A DNA stretch of 64,000 bases from Monomorium pharaonis (GCF_013373865.1 NC_050474.1:2256001-2320000); one strand, 5' to 3'; counted from the first letter of the stretch, positions 14,257-28,237 are shown. Numbers and translations: made by a program. The notes: generated by a model from the sequence alone, not told the origin.

Positions 14257-14683
14257 TGTTCACGCTCCAAAACCGTCGGCTGCTGTCGTCTTTAAATCTT
14301 AAACAGCATTTTATCTCCATTAATTGAGACTCTATGATACATTATATATGTCTGGTCAAAGATCCGATAAATTCAAACATTTTTAATGTTGAAAACGAAG
14401 TATAAATTCGAATATTTCTTTAACCCTGGAGTGCTATTCTAGATGACTTTTCACTCAGGTGTTAACTCAAGTTAATATGATTTCTGTTACTAAAATTATG
14501 ATAACTTGAAATAACATCTAACAAGATTTTATTTAAAATAGTTGAGTTATTCTAACACTGTGCAATCTATAAAGTATAAGAGAAAATGTAAAAGGAATTC
14601 TTATGGCTAAATTTTCGCTTGAAGTTATAATATTAGTGTAAAAAGAAATATGAGCAACACTCTCAATAATAATTCTCGTCTTT

Positions 14684-15091
14684 TCATATGCCTCCATACG
14701 ATATAAAATCACAGAAAATTAAATCGCCATTACATGCGCATAACTTTATCCACTCTTTTTTAATCAAACTATCGTGTATTCCGTTATACGTGGCAAAAAA
14801 GCCTGGGCAAGCCGTCGCGTGGTTGTCGTCGGGAAACGTTGACATCCTGTAAATCAATCTCTCGTTTCTTTTGCGTCTATCTTCTGCTTCGCGGGAAACC
14901 CGTTCCCTCCGCTGTTTGTTGAACTTCGTGCGGGAAAACACACCGGGAGATCCCGCGCGCTTGCTGAGGGATACCTTCGCGGTCTCTACCTCTGCCAGAC
15001 TCTCCGCACTATCTTCACCACTTTCGAGAAGATTTGTATCCGCGGATGTGCGGGAGCCTCCTATTCTCTGAATTCCGCGATACGTTTTACT
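14684..15091 (-). CDS. Candidate 3' exon encoding a charged, coiled or disordered segment; unrecognised
   Basis: This minus frame is open for 135 codons, from just after a TGA at 15092-15094 to a TGA at 14684-14686, with no ATG in its first 80 codons. It is the longest stop-free frame I found. The first half is strongly charged: an acidic run (LLESGEDSAESLAEVET) is followed by a basic run (KFNKQRRERVSREAEDRRKR), like a disordered or nuclear-type segment. The last 50 codons look less coding-like. A possible acceptor (gaattcag|AGAAT) lies near its upstream end but has a poor pyrimidine tract, and no clear donor was found. The opposite strand is also open (14871-15071) but gives the S/L/R-rich composition expected of an antisense shadow. 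The pogo-like MITE begins 70 bp further on. The function is unknown, and the frame may be spurious. Confidence 0.3.
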   Translation of the reverse strand, partial: SKTYRGIQRIGGSRTSADTNLLESGEDSAESLAEVETAKVSLSKRAGSPGVFSRTKFNKQRRERVSREAEDRRKRNERLIYRMSTFPDDNHATACPGFFATYNGIHDSLIKKEWIKLCACNGDLIFCDFISYGGI

Positions 15092-15161
15092 TCACGTGCT
15101 TGTGTTGCCCTTGATAAGCCGTGTACCCTGTAGATTAACTAACGAGTCGATTTCGAGAAGA

Positions 15162-15371
15162 TACACTGGAACCCCGCGTTAGCGGACTGTTCGGGGCTTT
15201 AGTCCGCTAACGCGGGGTTATCTCCTATTGCTTGGTTTCACTCCCACTCCGTGAAATACGCGACTGCATTGCTCATTGCTATCCCCACACATGCTACTCA
15301 TGTGGGCCGAGTGCATATGGAGGGGATAGTTTCCGCTAACGCGGAGTACGCTAACGCGGGGTTCCAGTGTA
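15162..15371. mobile_element. Pogo/Tigger-like MITE with TIR CACTGGAACCCCGCGTTAGCG
   Basis: A 206-bp element (15164-15369) flanked by TA on both sides. The 21-base TIR CACTGGAACCCCGCGTTAGCG is repeated exactly in inverted orientation at the right end. TIRs beginning CASTGGAACC with an internal CGTTAnCGGA are typical of pogo/Tigger-type elements, from which the family call is inferred. The element is GC-rich compared with its surroundings. The left terminus is part of a hairpin (15172-15217): CCCCGCGTTAGCGGACT pairs with AGTCCGCTAACGCGGGG across a short loop. The CGCTAACGCGG unit occurs again near the right end. There is no transposase frame. Confidence 0.88.
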
Positions 15372-18354
15372 GGTACATACGGAAAGCGGGGATCTCGCAC
15401 GATTAATCCGCGGCATACCGTTCTACATCGGTAACGTCGAAAGGCACTGAAGTCGAATACTTGTTGGAGTACTATAACAAGAAATTGCGCGAATACACGA
15501 TATAACTTGTCGATCGCTTTCGCGTTATCACTCGCGTAAATCGTCGCTAATTACGTCATTTCGGCAAATGTAAAGAGAAGTTTAAATAAATGAATTTCGT
15601 GATATAGAGCGTTGCAATGAAATTATAACATATTTATCGTTTCCTCTTATTGAATTGCCGCAGGCAGTCATGGAATAATGTAAATATTTAACTAGTAAGA
15701 TTAGTTATATGTGCTAATGTGATACAATAATTATAACGTGTTCATTATTTTATTTTATTTTATTTTTTTATTTATTTATTTGGGATATATATAGATTTTA
15801 TAATACCAGAATTTGCGTTGCAAACGAAATTTGTCATACATATAAAATGCAATCAATCACTGTGATTCAACTCACTTCAATGAAAATACATTCTTTCTAT
15901 GATGGAAGCTTTAATTAAATGATGATTACATAAAAATTTTAAAATGTTTATTAATACTCATGACAGACGTATATTGAAAAAAGAATTTGGTAAAATGTAA
16001 ATTATTTAAAATAAATAACGGAAAAATCTCTCAATTAAGTGCTTCCGTAAAAATGTTATTTATTCTTTTTTTATATACGCTAACGGTTTTTTATCGATGT
16101 ACTAAAATAAATATCTTTGTGAATATTATTACCAGATGCACAAATAATTATTAAAATAATTTGAGAAGTTGATTGAACATAATTTTATGTGTATAAATAT
16201 AATTTAAAAATCTTTTGGATATTTTTTATATATTACAATGTTTCAAATGGAAATATATATATGATGTATAAAATTAACTTATTCAAGTGGCAAGTGGCTC
16301 TTTGTTGGTCATATAAATCAAAAACCTATATCCTCGAAACTCTAGGATCATCTCTCTTCGCGATGTACGAATATATTCTACTAGCGAAGACCTTGGGGCA
16401 GTAACACACGCTAACCACGTGAGGGAAAGCCGTGCGAAACTCTTACTTTACTTTAATTTACGAGTTCAGAATAGTAGAAACGAACACGAAAGTTCCTGAG
16501 AAGAATACTACATCTCATTAACCCTAAATTACCAAGTCAATGTGAGAAATACGAACTAGACATTCGTTCCATGAGCCACTTCTTTTAAATTTTCTCTAAA
16601 CTAGTTTCAAGAATGAAGTAAAATTTTCGCAAGTTGATGAATTGAATTAACTACAATATGTACATAATATCGAACCAAACGCTTTTGCTTTATAATTTAT
16701 TTATCTTGCAATTGTACGTCAATTAAATTTGTTTCACATTCTGTTCTCTGTTCTCCCAAATACGTTTCCATCAAAATTAATTGTTTCATTTATTAGAGAT
16801 TTATTAGAAATGAAAACAAAAGACTTTTTGGCGCAAGTATATATTTTTGGAAAATTATATTGCTACTCGTAAATAATATCCAAGTATCATACATTTGAAA
16901 AATGCAAAAACTCAATACCAAATTAATATTCGTTTTCGATTTTCAGGGTTATGCATCAAATCACGCACGATTTTATGAGTTGTGCGCAATATATTGCGTT
17001 TAATCTGATGGATAAACTTTCGCATATTTGCATATTTTTTGTATAAACTAAACAGTTTCCTTTTAACGACTCTACAGACGCGCGCGCTCAATGATCCAAT
17101 AAATGTTTTATTATTCAGATAGCGCGCAAAAAGGGCACTGCTTTTTTGCGAGTTCCTTGAACTTCTGTCGAAGTTAAAGAACGCGTTGATTTATAAGATA
17201 GCCATTGAATATTAAAGTTTTCCATTCAAGATTCGTCGCATCTCGAGCGATCAATTTTTTCTTGTCACCAGTATCGAGTGGAATCCGGGTTGTTGGATTA
17301 ATCTTCAGTTCATGACGTGTTTTCATTGTCACCTTGGTATCATTCATTATGCATTATACGCTCGATATTCTTCGCCCGAGATATATGAATATTTATGGCA
17401 TCATCAATAGATAACGATTTAAAGAAAAGAGTACAAGCAATTTCATGGATCGACACATAATGTCTTAAGAAGTCTGACGGTTCGTACGGCCGTAGGCTCG
17501 CTTCTTCAGTTTCATTACACAGCGCGGTGTGCGATACCATACAAAGCGATGGGAGCGGTAATTGTTCCGATGCAACGGGCCTCCTTAAGCAAGAGGCGAC
17601 GTACGGCGCGCGAGGTTCCCACGTGCAGGCTTCCTGTATATTCGGGCGCAGTCAACGACACGTAAAGTCGCGCGTCTAGGGTCATACCGGCGTTCCCTCG
17701 AGCGTGGTTCCTTCGACTTGGTTCTCATCCACCGACCGCCATACTCTACTCGCACTACGTGCCATACTCGAGGAGACGGCTTCGAACATCCGCGCTGAAA
17801 CTTTAAACTAGGTTTTGACGCGCTGCGACGCGCACGTAACATTTCGATTGCTTATTATACAATTGTACAAATGCAATTTGTACAATTTGTCCTCGATCAC
17901 GTCTGGTAAAGGAAATAGGAAAAAGAAAAGAAATAGAAAAAAGTAAAAAAAGTTTTATATAGATATTTTATTAACGTGTGCTGAAAAATTTCTTCTAGTA
18001 AAAAATCGTGGAATGATGGTAGCAATTATAAATATAGAGATATTAATAAATGTTTATAAATCCGCATATAATACAATAAAGTTAGAATAATGTTCCGTAA
18101 CTACATTAAAGAAGTTACAATAAAGCTATCTGAAAATAAAATAATTTTATTAGAGTGAAAAAGAGATAAAGAAGATGATAAAAGAGAGAAAGAGATTGTT
18201 CTGCCTTGAGAATTAAAAAACTTTTATTCAAGAGTAAGTAAGGAAAACAAGATTGAATAAATACCAATAAATTAGTAATGCAAAAGAACAATCTACAAAA
18301 GTAATGAAGAGAAACACAATAAATGTAATAAAAAATGTTTTTATTATAATTGAA

Positions 18355-18359
<5 letters not shown>
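15372..18359. other. Gene-free stretch with one CpG-rich island
   Basis: AT-rich DNA with an (ATTTT)n tract at 15745-15781. From about 17460 to 17850 there is a CpG-rich island that stands out from its surroundings. On the minus strand it is open for 86 codons (17585-17842, R/S/P-rich). On the plus strand a 38-codon frame starts at an ATG near 17549. Neither has a recognisable domain. The island could be a promoter or first-exon region, but I see no clear TATA plus initiator arrangement. Confidence 0.5.
15745..15781. repeat. (ATTTT)n-like low-complexity tract
   Basis: Several tandem ATTTT/TTTAT units followed by (ATTT)n. It is a simple-sequence tract without further structure. Confidence 0.85.

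Positions 18360-18413
<54 letters not shown>
18360..18413. repeat. (CT)n microsatellite
   Basis: About 54 bases of CT dinucleotide with one TTT interruption near the right end. Confidence 0.97.
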
Positions 18414-20913
18414 TACGTATGCGAAACGATTTAAGTTTAAAATATATTTTTTCAATAGCTTTTAAAAAATAAAGCTTTAATAAATTCTGGTGAATCAGAA
18501 TGTAAAGATAACGAAAGTGACTATTATATGGTTAGAGAAGATTGTTCCAATTGGTCCAAATTTTCTGCGTTCCGTTCCTATCTATTTTCTCCTATGTCAC
18601 TAATAGCGTCGTTTCTTCGTTTCTTGTCCTTTTCGGGAATTAGACCACGCCGCACATCGCCGAGGCGTGAAAAGGGTAAGAGCTAGAGAACGGACCTAAA
18701 TTACTCGTGGGACATTCGTGGAAAATTTATACAGCCTTGATTACGTAAGAAATTTATGCAAATTGGAGATAGGAGTCTGATAAAAGGCGTGCTCTCTGTT
18801 AGAGAAAATAGTGTTATGAACATAGTAGAGCTTGGTATATTAAGAAATTCTCCATATTGTCAATGACAAAGTAATAAGATGAGATGATAATCACAAAGTA
18901 TTATTTTATCTTTAAATTAAAGTACTAGCAAATAAACTCGTCATAAATAAAGGAAATTTTTATTATTACAAAACAGAGAATTTTAAAAGCGAGAGAATTC
19001 GTCAAAAACATTATTCTTAAAACCAAGTGTTTTATAGTTATTAAGGTTTTATCACTCAGGCAAAACGTGAAAAACCACGAAGTATTTACTGCTGAGAAAA
19101 CATAAATCTCGGAAAAACAGATTTGCTAGAAACTTGAAATACGCGAGATGCGCCAGGTATCTTATTAAAACCATGGAAAACCTTGATTAACACCACCGAC
19201 GATGTCCTTATCACAAATCACAGTAATCAGTTACGTACTTTGAGAAGTAATAAAACAATGGGAGAGTTTCTATTCGAGATGAATTTGCGTGACCCCGGCG
19301 ATTTTTTTTGCAACACGCGAGAGCGTATCCAAATGCACACGTTTGCGCCGTCATAAAGCGACAGAAAGTTTTCTAATATGAGGAAAATTAAAGTCGAATC
19401 TTGGACAATAATAGCTTTGCCATAATTCCTGCCATAATCTATTTCATAATATTATCACGACAATATACGACGTTTATTAGAAACTTAAGGAGTATAGTTA
19501 ACTTTGGAAGTAACTCGACATAATTTAAATATCTTATATATTTAAAATTAGTATCTATGTTTTATAAATTAGTTTTAGATCAGTTTGTAAAAATGTTAAA
19601 TACATTTTTTTGTTACGGTAGCGATCCATAATTACAACATTTATCCATTACATACAAGATTGATAAGATAAGCAAAATGGAAAATAGTTTCTCATTGATC
19701 ATCGTGCTAAAGCGGGCGATTCGAGTTGAAAGACGTACTCATTACTGATCTCGGGATGATTTCCGCACGAGAAACAATGGCGCTGATTCTCTCACGATAC
19801 CAACACAGGATGTAGCTTTGAATTTAATTTAAATCGGGAACGTGCGAAGTGCAATCTGTTATTGTTGCATATACCGTCTACCGTTCATCATCCTTTCTCT
19901 CTCACCTCAATCGCGAGCAAAGTAACGGTCCATTTAGCACTGTAACAATGCTGATATATATAAGCCCGTGGATTAGTGTAAGATAATGAGCATAATAACA
20001 TCTCAAATTCTGTAAGAAATTAATGTCAACGTATTAGAGTTACAAGGCTACTGCAGATAATAGGCAAATTAAAAGCGGTTTAATTACTTTATGTCTGGCT
20101 ACGCAGAAATTTTCAAATGTTCGCTTGTCAGGAATGGATATTTTATGTCTGAAGGAAATGACTTTTGCCACCCGGTAATACTTCCGTGGTACTTTCTTAG
20201 GAAGTTTCTTGGGAAAGTTTCACGACTACATCTCGTCCAATTCGCATCGTAATGAGGCTGTCAGACTGGCCATCGCACGGTGTTAAGTACCAGTCCGAAC
20301 CACTATCATTTACAAAAGACATAGCAAATATATTCTAATTTTAAATAGTACTTTTTTCTTAAAAATTAAAAAATAGAATTTTGATTTATTTTATTACATA
20401 CATACTTACATACATACCTACGTACAGCAAGTCACAACGCACTTAACAACGAAATAACGAGACAGCCAATTAGCTTCTCGGAAAAGCGACAACGATATCA
20501 ATAACATCTCCTTTTTAAAGAAGGAAAATTTTTATTCGGAAACGAATTATCGAAACTGCTTGAAATTCGATATGATTTAATGTATGTATTGCCCTTAGCA
20601 AACAAAGTACATCTATACAAACGTAAAATCATATTGTATGATTCGTTAACTTTAAAGTTACTGAAGGAAAGTTTAACGAGAGAAAGTTATATTTGTAATT
20701 TTTAAATATATTTATTATTCATATGTAAAGTTTAACGAATTAAGTAACTTTTTACTTGTTAAATATGTTGTCTTATTTTTTGTATCATGTGGACTTCTAT
20801 ATTAATCAAGTCTCGTGTAATTGAGTTTAATCGAGAAACCGATAATAGGAGAATTCTTGTCGTACAAAAGGTTCTCGATATATTGCCTATCGTCTAAATA
20901 TAGTAACAATGTG
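18414..20913. other. Gene-free stretch
   Basis: Moderately AT-rich. Short coding-like frames occur (for example a 35-codon + frame starting near 20144) but none has splice sites or motifs that support a gene. A (TACA)n-like tract lies at about 20395-20426. I see no RNA gene or mobile element here. Confidence 0.5.
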
Positions 20914-21253
20914 ATAATTTTGTTTCTACCTTTGAAAATTAAGCGAATATAGTGTTCATGATTATATTCTTGGGAATTTCAGTATCAGTTTAACCCATAC
21001 GTGCTAATGTTTTAATGTCAAACTTAATATATTTAAAATGAGAGAAAATTTAGTATATTTTATTAAATGATTTAAAGCAGGTATGACATAAATATTTTCA
21101 AAATGTTTAAAACTTATTCTAATAAAAATATTCTTAAATATTCTGAATGTGACACATATTTCAAACAATATGTATATAATTAATCAAGCACGTATTTTCG
21201 TAAAATCATGAACACTATATTCGCTTAATTTTCAAAGGTAGAAACAAAATTAT
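20914..21253. mobile_element. 340-bp element with perfect 50-bp terminal inverted repeats
   Basis: The first 50 bases (beginning ATAATTTTGTTTCTACCTTT and ending GTTCATGATT) are repeated exactly in inverted orientation at the right end, finishing at 21253. Beyond 50 bp the arms diverge sharply, with only short agreements such as ATACGTGCT. The interior is AT-rich and non-coding. The outermost repeat bases are AT, so the exact ends and the target duplication are ambiguous; TA is possible. Identical long TIRs with an unrelated interior fit a non-autonomous DNA transposon that inserted recently or underwent arm conversion. The superfamily is not identifiable from the sequence. Confidence 0.82.
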
Positions 21254-24200
21254 TTTCACTTAAAATATCATTATAAATTAATATTAATTATGCTATATGT
21301 AGCACGAAATTTTAAAATATATTAAGTGCAAGGTGCACTATACACACATACATTATTTTTATACATTTTATATATTTTCAAAAAGCACAATTTTTTGCTT
21401 AGTATCTGATGAATTTTTAAATAATATCTTTAATAATAATTAAATTAGTTTTGTATATACATCTTAATAGTTGAATATGTAATGAATTTTATATAGTTTA
21501 TTACAATGAGTTATTACATGCAGGTTATAGTTTCTATTTTGGTGTATCGAGAAACCATTTTGTCACAGCATGAATTCTCAGAGCCACAGATATTTTATAA
21601 AACGAGGACAAGACTATATTTATCGGAATAAATTGCTACAGTTTACTAAAGAAAAAAATGCGCTGGGAAAAATACAATTCCACCGGAAATTATATGTATA
21701 ATTAAATCATCATATATAACATAATAAGAGCAGATAAATATATTTATATTAAAGCAAGTTTGATGCACATTTCATTCAGAAATCGTCACATGAAAGTAAT
21801 AGCATAATTATATTTCTTTCTTCTATGCGTTCCTGTATATGGACATGACTCTATTTACATATTACACAATTAAACCACATAAATGTAATTAGATGTAAAT
21901 GTAATTGACCATAATTACTTTGCTACATAACATGTAACAAAATTAAACGTATTTGTATTTCTTAAAATTGTTTAATTTAATGTAATATATTTTTTATATT
22001 TTTATTTACTTTGTGATACATAAGATCGTTGATTGGTACAATAATAAAAAGTTTTAAAAGTCAGTAACAGATAGATGGATATGTGGCTACAGAACGTTTT
22101 ATAACGGTACTGAAACTAACTGCCAATAAATTTGATCTCGTATAAAGTGCAGAGTCAAGCCCTGACGTGCCTGCTTTTTAATATGAATCTCCGATATCGA
22201 TGTAGCAGTGATGTATTTCGTTTAGGAAATTCACAATTGCTTTGATCGAAACGTGCGTATATTTCCAACACTCCATTTATATAACTTTCCAAAACTTCCT
22301 AGAAAAAAATTGAAAGGTATATTCGAGATCAAAAATAAACTTACCGGATTATCGAACGTTTTTAACTTTTTATACATATATATGTGTATAAAATACATAA
22401 TTCTAAGTACTTAATTGTTAGGAAAATTAAAAAGTTTCATCTCCTTAAAAAAAATCTTTTTATAGTAAAATTATAATGGTTCGTAAATTAGGAAGTACTT
22501 AAAGAGTCGGTTATTGATTGATACTTTCTCAAGTTAGATTAATTACTTCCTTTTTGCAAGATACTTCAGTAGCTTGACTCCTCCGAGTTTTTTCATTTGG
22601 CCACATTAGTATATATTTTCTAGTAATACTTAATCTCATTAAACGTGAAACATTTAATTTTTAAAAATAATATTGAAAAACAGTATTTAGCTCAAATATG
22701 TGTTAAATGTTTTATCGCAATTAAATTTATTATTTATTTAGAAATTTTATCAACAAAATAGCTAAAAATAAATATTATATACATATATGTGTACACTCTT
22801 ATATCTCAAACATTAAATATTTTAATTATCGATATTTATTTTTCTCGTCTCTATTAATATGAGTGAAAAATATGTTTATATCGAACTCTATTTTAATTAA
22901 TAATATTGTATTGGTGTCCGATTTTTTAATTATAAAAATAACATCTTTCGGGATTATATTCATGTATCATTACTTTGCTGTAATTTCGTCAAGAGCATTT
23001 ATTTAATTGATTTGAAAATAAAGTAAATTATAACTTTGTAGAGGAATTATTTCTATACGATATTTTAATAGCAGTACATACATAATTATGTAATATAATT
23101 AAAATATATATCTAGTAAGAAGATATAAAGATTTAAAAATGTTATATTAAACAGATCGTCTCTAGTAACTGCTTCCGAAATTAAAATGTTTTACTGAAAT
23201 TATAAAAGAGATATCTCGATTTTCAAGAGATGTCGCTTTCAGAGATCATCCTGTCTGCACAAAATATCCGCACGGATATATCGATATTTGCACTGCTACA
23301 TTTTTCAAGTAAAAAAACGTAAGTAACGAGCATTCGCAAATTAGTAGAAAATACCTATCCTTCATTTACGCGGTTTGCTGTGCAACGATCCGTGGAATAA
23401 GAGACGTTCCCCGTTTCTTCCTCTATTTGGTCTTTTCAAATACTGTCTCTTTTCTTTCTCTTCTATCTCTTTATCTATCTCTGGGTCCGCGACCTCCACC
23501 TATTTTCGTATAGCAAGAAATTGGCATACCGCCACGGCCATTGCGCCTCCCGGTCGCTCGACAAAACCGCCGACCGTGGCGATTACGTCGATTACATCAT
23601 GTGTCTCTCATCCCGGCATCATGAAAATACATTTTCGTCGCGCGATTTTACGAGTGGATTTCGCGGAAACCCGTGAGTATTTCTATTTGTACGATCGTAA
23701 AGCCTCAAGAGCGACGACGCCTCACTTCTCTCGTTTGCCACCGAATTCGCATAGATTGTAAACCACTTTTCCGTAAGAACGGTTTCGACTGTCGGGGATC
23801 GATACTCTTGCTTTCCCGTCTCTCCTGGTTCCAGGTCGCAAACGCTGGAAATTCGAAAAGATTTACTCCATTCCGAAGAGTTCGCTTCATGCGCATGTTC
23901 TAAGCGACTGTGGTTAATGGATAATTTCATGGATAATTTAATTTTAAGTTAAATGCTAAATATTATGTTCAAACTGTTATAAAAATATCTAACAGTTACT
24001 ATTGCGACTTTTATGCACAGATTGTTTAATCATACTATGGAAATATTACTATCATTATCATAATTATTATATTTTCTTTAGAATTATTATCTTCTTGTTT
24101 TATATTTTTTTATATATAGCTAATAACAATAGGCAGCGCATAAAATGAATCACATATAATTAATACTTCGTCCATATTAGAAAAATCCACAATGCTTACT

Positions 24201-27200
24201 TATGAAAATTCGACTATTTATTCCGACATTACTCACGAATGTAAAGTTTTCGTAATTTGTAAAATCCTTAGCCTTATTCATATTGAAATATAGTTTAAAT
24301 TCGCGACGACAAAGATAATATTATTATTATGATTATGAAAAATCTACACATTAAACTTAAATTTTATAATTAAACATCCCAACTTTTAAAAAATATCATC
24401 AGAGTATGTTTCACATAAATTTTTACAAATTTTATACATCGTTGCGTAGTTTGCTAGATGAGAAAAGTCCTCATCCGATATTCGGATTAAACGAAATATT
24501 TACGCGCTTTTCATTTGTAAATGGAATATTAATATTGAACGAGATGACCATTACATGGCATTTGCGGTAAGCGAAAGCTTTCGCAAAAACATACACACAT
24601 TTATATACATTATACAATATTACATTAATCTGCCAATGTAATTAGCAATTTTCATGTTTCAGCAATTTTTCGAATATTTTAATCCTTGCAAATAAAAAAG
24701 TAATCATGGTATATCTATAGTGCTTAAAATTTCCAAAAATTTTTCATTTAAAACGAGATGAATATATATTCAGTCATTAAAGAGAAAGAAAACGAAGATT
24801 TTAATTACAAAAAGTGCAAGCAACAGACCTTATGCATCGATATTTTTATAAAACAAAGCGGAATTTTGAAAAATATTTGCAAATGAAAAAAATCTTTGAA
24901 ACATTTTATACATCTATCTTATAAAATTAATTAAAATGCCTTTTTTTAATAAAAGCTATAATGTACAAGATTTTTTAAATAAAATTATTTTTGCTTTTTC
25001 ATAAAAATTGCTGTACGTATAACTATTTTTCTTGTATTATTTTTCTCGAGCAAATTTTATTTGAAACGGTTTCCGCTCTTTCAATCGTTATCTGTGTCGT
25101 ATAAGTTTGCGCACAGCAAATCTGATATGTAATTCATGTAGTGCGGATTTCGAGGCTGATTTCCGAACTTCGATCTCTCTACACGCTATTTATAACATAC
25201 AGCATAGGTCAATCACTGTATATTCAATATGTATTCTTTATTTATTAATGGTTTTTTCATTGGTAGCAAAGGGCAGCATTATCTCGCTATACTATAATTT
25301 TAAACTCTTTGCCACGAATAGCGAAATCGCGTGAGGATTATCACGAGCGTAATTCGCGTGTAACGTTATCTATATCATCAATAATGTCCACAAAGAGTTT
25401 TCATAAAAGCAACGCATACTAGAAAATTATTTGCTTTTTATTTGTCACGAAACAGCAGGTTCTGATCGAAATCTAATAATTATTCTAATACGTATCATTA
25501 CGTAAATATAAATATAGATATATGATACATTATTCACACAATAGCTAATAAATAATTAAGTTAAATAAATATCTTGAAAATATCACATTTTGCTACATTA
25601 AAACTTTAATATATAAGAGACAAAAACATTAAATAGAATTTTTTGCATTTATAAGCTACTTAAAAGTGAATAAAATATCGCGAGTTTTTATATAACTCAA
25701 ACGTATTCTCCGTTTTCTCTCATTTTACGTAATGTTTGTTACAAAAGGACGGTATATTAAATTTGAAAAAAAATTTGAATTACAGAAATATGCTTTTTAG
25801 AACTCTAATTAAAGTGCAAAAACAGAAGAACTATTTTAGATATTCTTTACAACATATTCAGTGGATCACAGATACTTTTTACTCATTTAGATTTTTTGTA
25901 AAATATTCTTTGCGCTATAAATTGTGAAATAACGCATTGTTAAATAATTTTCTTTTTAAATATTTCCTCTAAATGTTTTTAACAACATCAAATGTTAAAT
26001 ACTATATACATTATTTACATTAATCGCACATAATATTTATAATATTCGGATAATCACAGTGTTAGTAAAACTAATTACATTAAGTTACATTAAGTTTAAT
26101 TAATAGTTTTACCTAAAGCCAGGACATGTATTTTTTTTATTACTTATAAGACCCTGTAAGATGTATAATTATTTTCTGCATAAATTATGGCAGCTTTTGC
26201 AATATTTATTGTTTATGTAATATATAATATGTATATTGATTGCAACGTTATTGTTCTATGAATGTTCCGCTTAATAGAACTTGTTGTCTCGTACGGCGTG
26301 AATATAATTAATTTGATTAATTTATATACAATTAAGCTTACTATCAGTAATATTGATTAATATTATAATATTGAATATATTGAATATCATAGAACTTTAA
26401 TACTATTATATTATAATATTTCAATTTTCTGACAATGTATAAGGCATTGTATGCTCTGATATGCCTTTACGTTTTGTAATACTTAATTGTTATAAAAACT
26501 TGATAAAAGATAATACTGATAATGCAATTAGAACTTACATATTATACATTAATTACACAAATAAAAATATTAATTAACTATATACTATAACTATTATAAT
26601 TAATCACGTTAAAAATGAACGATTTGCAAGGTAAAGATTTTTTATAATTCAATTAACAAATGAAATTCCTTATTTATTCGGTTTCTTATAACAGTTTCAA
26701 GTTTAAGCATTTCCTCAAATCTTAATTAAGTTTATTATACCGCGGACGCAGGTGCTCGAGCGAATAATCGTAGTTGCAGCAATCACAAACGTATGACTTC
26801 ATCCGCTTTCCTTCTGCTGCTGGCAGGATATAGATCTCCTTATCCTTGCCCTGCCCAACTTTCCGAAGCAATGAGCACTCAGTATTCCAACTTCGCGAAT
26901 GCACACGGACGATCGACCGACCCGCCGCGGCCGGGCGAATGATTTGGGCGCGGGCCAACCTGCGTGACGCCACATCTGCATATCGTGACTACGAAAATAG
27001 CACAGCTCTGCTAATTTGTACCTATCTGCTTAGTGTTCGAAGCATCGTGATCCGCGCAACGTTTTCCAAATCGGAAACGAAATGATATCTCTCGTGACAT
27101 TCATTGCAATTGGAGTTGATGTAAAGGATTTATATATATTCAGATTCAGAGTGACAAACCAATAAATCTTATGGGAATATGAAGCAACAAGAGATAAATT

Positions 27201-28235
27201 CTTTTGGAACTAAACTTTATATATAAATTAGAAAAATCATATATTTTTGTACACGTTTAAAAAAAGATTACTTGTTAGAGATAATATATCAAATACATTT
27301 ACATATGCTTTTATCTATGATTTTAAAATGTTGGCACATCAAAAATGACTCCTCAAATTCTTTTTGTACACCTAAATATATAAATTCCCTTTGTTGATGT
27401 CTATAATTAACATGATCATTATTCCCTTTCCGGTCACAGAATTTTTATGAAAAAATAAGATCAAAAAGGAATATATATATTCATTTTTTTAATATCAAAA
27501 GAACTCATATTGCGGCATTTCTCTGTATGCACTAAGAATGTCATAGTATATATATTATCCTCGTAATGCATTGCCCGACTTAGAGGAAAACGGTTTTCCT
27601 ACAAGCCGGCGTGACCACTGCTCGTATATCTCGGTTTCATAGCTTTAACGTCACATTATAATATCACGCAGCATATAATAGATTGTATGAGAGGTCACTT
27701 AAAATCTGTACACCTTTTAAAATTAATTTATTATCGCATTTACCGAATTATTTAACTATCTGCTACATAATCAATACAATATGCTAATACTGTAACAAAG
27801 AAACGCGATTCTTTATAAAATATTTGTGGTTAGCCTTGGCATTCGAAACATCGTGAATTACAAAAGCAGATTTTCGCATTTCATAGAAAAGTTTATTAAA
27901 GTTGAGCGACTTCGTTTAAATTATTGGAAAATTCAAAGGGCTGAGAAATTTATCAAAGAAACATTTCAATACGTATTTGTAGAAATTAATTTAGTTTGAA
28001 TCGAGAAAGGAGAACAGGTAAGTCGAGAACTCGACTTCATAATATTAGAATTTAATGTTGCGCTATCGCTTTCTTTTACAGTTATATTTTGTAAAAAAAT
28101 TTTTAATCAAATGATAAAGGGATTTAAAATGAATTGATATTGAAAGAAATAATTTATAACGATTATATATTTTACTCTTTTAAGTATTGAATAATTTAAT
28201 TAATATTTATGTATTTTTCGATGATTTAGTATGCA

Positions 28236-28237
<2 letters not shown>
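21254..28237. other. Gene-free AT-rich stretch with two GC-richer islands
   Basis: Very AT-rich apart from islands at about 23370-23905 and 26735-27000. The first is open on the + strand from 23375 to 23761, yet the minus strand also reads coding-like: a 35-codon frame contains VIATVGGFVERPGGAMAVAV before a TAG, then another 43 open codons. The second is open on both strands with arginine-rich products. A 17-base inverted repeat AGGAAAACGGTTTTCCT lies at 27584-27600. Nothing is firm enough to annotate as a gene. Confidence 0.5.

Noticed and set aside
18228..18455. Minus 75-codon frame with a long RE repeat
   Set aside because: The Arg-Glu run is just the (CT)n microsatellite read in frame.
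23375..23761. 128-codon + frame
   Set aside because: S/T/P/R-rich and partly a pyrimidine-rich tract; the opposite strand looks at least as coding-like, and the length is within chance for a GC-richer island.
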